DNA of 64,000 nt. Source: Bacillota bacterium. Its GTDB lineage: Bacteria; Bacillota; Clostridia; Christensenellales; Aristaeellaceae. The stretch spans positions 62,001 through 126,000 of the forward strand of contig JAEZHM010000154.1 of assembly GCA_023416585.1 (NCBI GenBank), written 5' to 3'. A model generated the notes under the pieces. That model searched no databases. It was given only the letters and a program-made list of their open reading frames with translations, and had not been told where the DNA came from. Below, in pieces: positions 59,197 to 64,000 of the stretch. Position numbers and translations under genes: made by a program. Numbering within the stretch: position 1 is the stretch's first letter; each line of letters begins with the position of its first letter.

Positions 59197-61830
59197 TTAT
59201 TTCCAGAAAATCGAACTTGTGTTTTCCGTTACATCCGGCGGCGCAGTACTGCCGGGTGTTTCGTTTTGTGCCCCTGAGCCGAACAGGAAACCGAACATAT
59301 CATTCAAAATGCTGCCGGTGGAAGGTGCCGTTGCCTGGGCCACCTGTACGCTCTGCACGCCCTCCAGTACGATGCCGTTGATCAAAAGCTCTGCATGTAC
59401 GGGGATCACCCGGTAGGTGTATGTCACGCCGGGCACCGCCTTGGTATCTGCATAATACAGCGTTTCCCCGGCAGAACCCCACAATTCCGTCAGTACAAAC
59501 GACTCTCCCACAGCATCCCGCTGGATTCGGTAAACTGCGTAATCCGCCGGCTGTATCACAAGGAGCGGGTTGCCGTTTGCGTTGTGAGTGACGTAGAAAC
59601 TGTTGGGAGTCCGTGGCGGATTCCAGATATCGCTCTTTTTGGTGGGGTGGTTGGAGGCGGTGAATACCTCTGTAAAGCGGTATGCCTTGGGAGTGATGTC
59701 CGCTGCCAGCATTGCCTCACCTCGCCATTCCACTGACTTTTTATCCATCTCCAGGGAAACGATCCCGCCCGGCTTTTCAAATTGAGGCTTGGTCCGGCCT
59801 TGATAGACAGCTTTGAAAAAGTTGCGGCTCAAAGTGGCGGTGTTATCGCCGCCGGAGATGGCTCCTGAAATGCGGTGCTTGCTGTCCGTGGTGTCAAACC
59901 CCATCCATACGGCGGTAGTAATCTCGGTATTGTAAGCCGCCATCCAGATATCCCGGTTGCCGCCTTCCGGTATATTTACAGTGCCCGTCTTTCCGGCCAC
60001 CGGCGTGCCTGCCCCAGAAAGCTTGGCGCCCGTGCCAACAGAGGTTACGGATTGCAAAAGGCTTGTCATCAGGTATGCGTTTTGCACCGACAGCACCCTT
60101 TGGGGACTTAACTGGTGCTGATACAGCACCTTGCCCCGGTTATCGGTGATCTTTTCGATAAAGTATGGCGCATTGTAATAGCCCTGGTTTGCAAAGGGAG
60201 CGTATGCCGCGGCCAGTTGCACAGGAGAAACGCCGTAGGTGAGGGAGCCTAACGCCAGGGAGAGGTTGGAATCCCGCCTGTCCAGGGGGATGCCCGTTCT
60301 GGTCAGATAGTTGCGGCCCGCCTCCACGCCAATCTGCTGTAGAAGCGAAACTGTGGATACGTTCAAGCTGTTCTGCAGCGCCGTACGGATTGTTACACTG
60401 CCGTAGTACGCATTGCCGCTGTTACGGGGCTTATATCCGCCAAAGTCGGTTGGTTCATCTTTCAAGACACTGGCAGTGGTAAAGCCATAATACTCCAGCG
60501 CCGGCGCATACACAGCCAGCGGTTTTAACGCAGAGCCGGGCTGACGCTTCAGCTGTGTGGCACGGTTAAAACCCCGGAGTACGGTGTATTCCCGACCGCC
60601 CACAACGGCCCGCACCGCTCCTGTCTTTACAGCCAGGCAGGCCATGGCGCTTTGCACCTTGGTTCCGTCTGAGGCGTTGGCAGGAAATACATTGGCCTTG
60701 TACTGTGCGTCGGCAATATCCTGCATCCTTGGATCCAGGGTTGTATCGATACGGTAACCGCCGCCAAGAAGCGTTTCCGCCGATACGCCAAGCTTATCCT
60801 CTGCCTCGCTCAACACCGCGTCCACAAACCAGCCGTAAGCCGTGACGATGGGCTTGCTTTCCGTCAATTGAATGTCTTCAGCAACCGCCGCATCATGGGC
60901 CGCTGTGTCGATCATTCCGTTTTCCAGCATGGTATTGAGAATGTAGCGCTGCCTGTTCTTATTGTTTACCGGGTTCAAGGTAGGGTTGTAGGTGGTGGTT
61001 GCATTCAATATGGCGGCCAGGCTGGCAGCCTGGGCCACGGTCAGATCCTTTACATCCTTGCTGAAATATGTCTGGCTGGCGGCTTGCAGGCCATATGCAC
61101 CGTTGCCGAAATAAACGTAGTTCAAATACATCTCAAAAATCTGATCCTTGGTGAACCGTCTCTCCAGCTGCAGCGCCAGGTAGACTTCCTCCGCTTTTCG
61201 GGCAATTGTCTTTTTCGAGCTTAAGTGGCTGAGTTTGATCAATTGCTGGGTGATGGTACTGAACCCCTCGGAAAAGCTTCCTGATTTTATATTGGCTGCC
61301 AGTGCGCCGAAAAAACGTATCGGGTCCACACCGAAATGGCTGTAAAACCGCAGATCCTCCGCAGCCAGAAACGCTTGCCGCACCTTAAGCGGCACATCGG
61401 AAAGGGGTATGACGGTGCGGTTTTCTTTGCCCTGAATCGCTGTAATGAAATTGCCGCCAGCATCATAGATGCTGCCGGTCTGGGCTACGGTGGTGATCTT
61501 GCTTGTGTCCAGTTCTTGCCAGTGAGGCACGTCAAGGTAAAAGTAGGCAAAGACCAGTGTGCCTACGAGAAGTGTTGCGAGGGAAAGCAAAATGTATCGG
61601 AATATATGGCGCTTTTTTTTGCTGCCTTTATCATGGCGCCTTTCTTTTTTGGATGGCTTTTTAACATTCGCTGCTTCAATTGCTTCGCTTGCTGCCAATT
61701 CTTTCTTTTCTGGTGCAGGCGTGTTTTGTTCCTCCGGATTAATGATATCCTCCGGCAAAGGGGACGCTGCTTTTACGTCAGCGTTTTTTTTCTTGCCGGG
61801 ACGCATTTTTTTCTTTTCTTCCGCTTTCAC
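59197..61830 (-). CDS. Class A penicillin-binding protein (PBP1A type)
   Basis: This 877-residue wall synthase has a highly charged cytoplasmic tail, one transmembrane helix (about residues 74-94), a GT51 glycosyltransferase domain (AAEDLRFYSHFGVDP near residue 155; EGFSTITQQLIKLS) and a transpeptidase domain with PGSALKP (active Ser about 432), NSLN and GKTGT (about 613). The C-terminus holds a fibronectin-like region. The N-terminal tail is rich in Lys and Glu, encoded by A-runs. It is divergent from ftsH. Confidence 0.95.
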   Translation of the reverse strand: MKAEEKKKMRPGKKKNADVKAASPLPEDIINPEEQNTPAPEKKELAASEAIEAANVKKPSKKERRHDKGSKKKRHIFRYILLSLATLLVGTLVFAYFYLDVPHWQELDTSKITTVAQTGSIYDAGGNFITAIQGKENRTVIPLSDVPLKVRQAFLAAEDLRFYSHFGVDPIRFFGALAANIKSGSFSEGFSTITQQLIKLSHLSSKKTIARKAEEVYLALQLERRFTKDQIFEMYLNYVYFGNGAYGLQAASQTYFSKDVKDLTVAQAASLAAILNATTTYNPTLNPVNNKNRQRYILNTMLENGMIDTAAHDAAVAEDIQLTESKPIVTAYGWFVDAVLSEAEDKLGVSAETLLGGGYRIDTTLDPRMQDIADAQYKANVFPANASDGTKVQSAMACLAVKTGAVRAVVGGREYTVLRGFNRATQLKRQPGSALKPLAVYAPALEYYGFTTASVLKDEPTDFGGYKPRNSGNAYYGSVTIRTALQNSLNVSTVSLLQQIGVEAGRNYLTRTGIPLDRRDSNLSLALGSLTYGVSPVQLAAAYAPFANQGYYNAPYFIEKITDNRGKVLYQHQLSPQRVLSVQNAYLMTSLLQSVTSVGTGAKLSGAGTPVAGKTGTVNIPEGGNRDIWMAAYNTEITTAVWMGFDTTDSKHRISGAISGGDNTATLSRNFFKAVYQGRTKPQFEKPGGIVSLEMDKKSVEWRGEAMLAADITPKAYRFTEVFTASNHPTKKSDIWNPPRTPNSFYVTHNANGNPLLVIQPADYAVYRIQRDAVGESFVLTELWGSAGETLYYADTKAVPGVTYTYRVIPVHAELLINGIVLEGVQSVQVAQATAPSTGSILNDMFGFLFGSGAQNETPGSTAPPDVTENTSSIFWK

Positions 61831-61991
61831 CGAACAAGCCGCCTTTCACATGCTGATGCATGTGCATATCCTGCCCGTTCCAATTGAAATACACACTGGA
61901 AAATCAACACCAGAATGTACCGTTTACAAGCATTCATGCTTTCTGTATACTGTTATCTGTATCAAATGTGCAACAGAAAGAGGTGGGAAAT

Positions 61992-63686
61992 GTGAAAAAA
62001 AGGAACAAAATTTCGATGTTTTTGTTTGCGGCGATGATCGCGACCGCGCTGGGGCTTTTTGCTTCAGAGCAGTCTAAACGCCCCAAAGACATCACCTATC
62101 CCGCCTTTTTGGAACAGGTGGAGCAGGGAAAAGTGCGTACAGTCATTTTAAGCGATTCGGCAGACATGACAGTGGTACTTTCAGACGGCTCCAAGGCGCA
62201 AACACCAAATCCGCGGGATGACACGCTGAAAAGCACGCTGCTAAAATCTGGCGTATCAGTGGAGGAACAATCCGCCGGCCAGCTAGGAACGTTGCTTGGC
62301 GCCGGAATGTTGGTGCTTGTGATTGTGATCCTCATGCGTTCCCGGACCAAAGGGGCTACGGGTCTGGCCAAATACGCCGCTATTGAGGAAAGCCGGGAAA
62401 TCCCTTCCGTTACATTCAAAAACGTGGCAGCCAACGACGAAGCGTTGCGCAGCATGCGTGATCTGGTGGATTTCATCAAGACACCGGAATATTTTGCCAA
62501 GTATGGAGCAAGAATTCCGCGTGGCGTGCTTCTGTATGGGCCTCCGGGCACCGGGAAGACGCTGATGGCAAGGGCGCTGGCTGGTGAAGCCGGTGTTCCC
62601 TTCTTCGCGGTCAGCGGCGCCGACTTTGTGCAGGTCTATGTCGGCGTAGGCGCCAGCCGTATCCGTACGCTATTCCAAAAGGCGCGCAAGGCAGGACGCG
62701 GCGTGATCTTTATTGATGAGATTGACGCCATCGGCAAGAAACGCGACAATGGCAATGACGAGCGGGAACAGACGCTGAACGCGCTGTTGACTGAGATGTC
62801 TGGATTTTCCGGAAAAGAGGGTATTGTGGTGCTGGCGGCCACCAACCGCCCGGATACGCTGGATGAAGCGCTGCTTCGAGCCGGACGCTTTGACCGGCAG
62901 ATTGAGGTTCCGCTGCCGGGGCTTAGCGAGAGGCTTCAAATTCTGAAGGTGCATGCTAAAGACAAGCCCATGGCGGAGGATGTGTGCTTCCAGGACATAG
63001 CTGCACAGACCGCCATGTTTTCTGGAGCCAGGCTGGAAAGCGTGCTCAACGAGGCCGCCATCCATGCTGCCCGACGCCAGGCGGAAGCCATTTGCAAGGA
63101 AGACATCGACTATGCCTTTAATGCCGCTTTGGTGGGTGAGGAAAAGAACAACAGAGAGACTTTGGAGAAAGAGCGTAAGATTACCGCCGTTCATGAGGCG
63201 GGTCACGCACTGGCCACCCTGGTGCTTTTGCCTGAGAGCAAATTAAGCCGCGTATCCATCATTCCTTCCACCAAGGGCGCGGCAGGATACAGCATGTCCA
63301 TCTCCCCGGAAAAGATGTTCCACACCCGGCAGGAACTATTGAGCCACATGGCAGTGGCGCTGGCCGGCCGGGCGGCGGAGGAGATAGCCTTTGGGCCGAA
63401 CGATGTCACAACCGGCGCGGCCAATGACCTTCAAAAAGCGGCCGACATTGCGGGACGCATGGCATCGGAATGGGGCATGGGCCCTGACTCCGACAAACCC
63501 TTTGAATTGCTGCTGGCCGGCAAGGATCAAAAGCAGTCCGGCGCGCTGAACCTTTTGGAACAGGCCTACCATCTGGCAACAGATGTTTTGACAAGCCATA
63601 GGGAAGCCTGGAACACCATGTGGGAAAAGCTTTTGCAAAAAGAAGCGCTCACAGGGGAAGAGGCTGCAGCTTGCCTGAGTATGTAA
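61992..63686 (+). CDS. ftsH: ATP-dependent zinc metalloprotease FtsH
   Basis: This 564-residue membrane AAA protease degrades membrane and regulatory proteins. It has two N-terminal transmembrane helices (about residues 8-24 and 95-113), Walker A GPPGTGKT near residue 182, the SRH region ATNRPDTLDEALLRAGRFDR and the zinc motif HEAGH near residue 400. GTG 61992 follows AGAGGTGGG. The C-terminal tail is slightly short for the family, and so the gene may be a second ftsH copy in this organism. Confidence 0.95.
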   Translation: MKKRNKISMFLFAAMIATALGLFASEQSKRPKDITYPAFLEQVEQGKVRTVILSDSADMTVVLSDGSKAQTPNPRDDTLKSTLLKSGVSVEEQSAGQLGTLLGAGMLVLVIVILMRSRTKGATGLAKYAAIEESREIPSVTFKNVAANDEALRSMRDLVDFIKTPEYFAKYGARIPRGVLLYGPPGTGKTLMARALAGEAGVPFFAVSGADFVQVYVGVGASRIRTLFQKARKAGRGVIFIDEIDAIGKKRDNGNDEREQTLNALLTEMSGFSGKEGIVVLAATNRPDTLDEALLRAGRFDRQIEVPLPGLSERLQILKVHAKDKPMAEDVCFQDIAAQTAMFSGARLESVLNEAAIHAARRQAEAICKEDIDYAFNAALVGEEKNNRETLEKERKITAVHEAGHALATLVLLPESKLSRVSIIPSTKGAAGYSMSISPEKMFHTRQELLSHMAVALAGRAAEEIAFGPNDVTTGAANDLQKAADIAGRMASEWGMGPDSDKPFELLLAGKDQKQSGALNLLEQAYHLATDVLTSHREAWNTMWEKLLQKEALTGEEAAACLSM

Positions 63687-63710
63687 ACTCTTATGCAGAT
63701 TTAATGAAGT

Positions 63711-63737
63711 GTAACCCCCGGCTAAGCCGGGGGTTAC
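63711..63737. terminator. Strong hairpin after ftsH
   Basis: GTAACCCCCGGC and GCCGGGGGTTAC pair perfectly around TAA. There is no T-tract on the rightward side. It lies between converging genes. Confidence 0.7.
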
Positions 63738-63767
63738 ATTGCATAAGGGAGCATGGAAAGAGTGGTG

Positions 63768-63998
63768 TTATTTCCTGAAGCACTCTTCTTCGCATTCGAC
63801 TTTGAAAACTTCTCCGCATTCGCTGCATACGAAGATGAATTCATCACCACAACGGAAGACCTTGCAGCAAACGCACTTGCCACAGTGGTGGCACTTGCGC
63901 CATACAAAGCCGCAGAACTCACATTTTTTAACTTCACATATCCTGGGAGGTCTGCATTTTTCATGCTCGCATGACATTTCATGCTCGCATTGCTTCAT
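63768..63998 (-). CDS. Cys-rich zinc-binding-like small protein
   Basis: The 76-residue product has about 15 Cys and several His in CX2C sets (ICEVKKCEFCGF, KCHHCGKCVCC, CSECGEVF), enough for three zinc sites. It begins with CEHEMSCEHEKC, a repeated pair. ATG 63998 is at the edge of the window, so the true start may be further right. Converges with ftsH. Function unknown. Confidence 0.6.
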   Translation of the reverse strand: MKQCEHEMSCEHEKCRPPRICEVKKCEFCGFVWRKCHHCGKCVCCKVFRCGDEFIFVCSECGEVFKVECEEECFRK

Positions 63999-64000
63999 AT

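Overview
The window looks like chromosome from a Firmicute of class Clostridia (strong AGGAGG-type ribosome binding sites, frequent GTG/TTG starts, Gram-positive wall genes; a Christensenellales-like gut lineage is possible but cannot be fixed from this sequence). It carries one apparently complete siphovirus-type prophage of about 41.2 kb, inserted at the 3' end of a tRNA-Lys(CTT) gene.

Layout: (1) 1-2059, two ABC-2 type membrane permeases, the first running in from outside the window. (2) 2145-2289, promoter and tRNA-Lys gene. (3) 2279-43479, the prophage: a leftward lysogeny block (large serine integrase, secreted protein, ImmA-type protease, XRE repressor), an operator/promoter region, a rightward early region of many short overlapping genes, replication genes (DUF2800 nuclease-like protein, DUF2815 protein, family A DNA polymerase, HNH protein, VapE-type primase/helicase, VRR-NUC nuclease, SNF2-type helicase), an ArpU-like late regulator, packaging and head genes (TerS, TerL, portal, MuF, scaffold, capsid), connectors, tail genes with a -1 frameshift site, tail tip and fibre, lysis genes, and a leftward KilA-N gene next to attR. 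(4) 43481-43507, the original terminator of the tRNA gene, now 41 kb from it. (5) About 43.8-51.8 kb, an AT-richer stretch with cell-surface polysaccharide genes (two glycosyltransferases, DUF2304, flippase, DUF2142), then an NRAMP transporter and a PAP2 phosphatase. (6) 51.9-54.2 kb, an unknown helical protein, a decayed acetyltransferase, a probable TetR remnant and an intact acetyltransferase. (7) 54.2-64 kb, cell-envelope genes: L,D-transpeptidase with a structured leader, SPL-like radical SAM protein, MurC, class A penicillin-binding protein, FtsH and a Cys-rich small protein.

The prophage genes form a coherent temperate programme. ImmA/XRE control lysogeny from an operator placed inside the early promoter, early and replication genes run rightwards, and the ArpU-like protein probably switches on the late promoter just downstream of its own gene, which feeds packaging through lysis. 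Several small genes break this logic because they are antisense to their surroundings and carry their own promoters (21682-21843 and 27987-28250); they are morons.

The strongest observations are these. The serine integrase gene reads across the attachment core, so integration replaces its last 21 codons with 19 codons from the antisense of the host tRNA. A VapD/Cas2-like moron gene with its own promoter sits in the head operon, next to a MuF protein with a long C-terminal extension and a tiny partner gene. A GTTAC repeat cluster follows the primase/helicase gene. A structured RNA leader precedes the L,D-transpeptidase gene.
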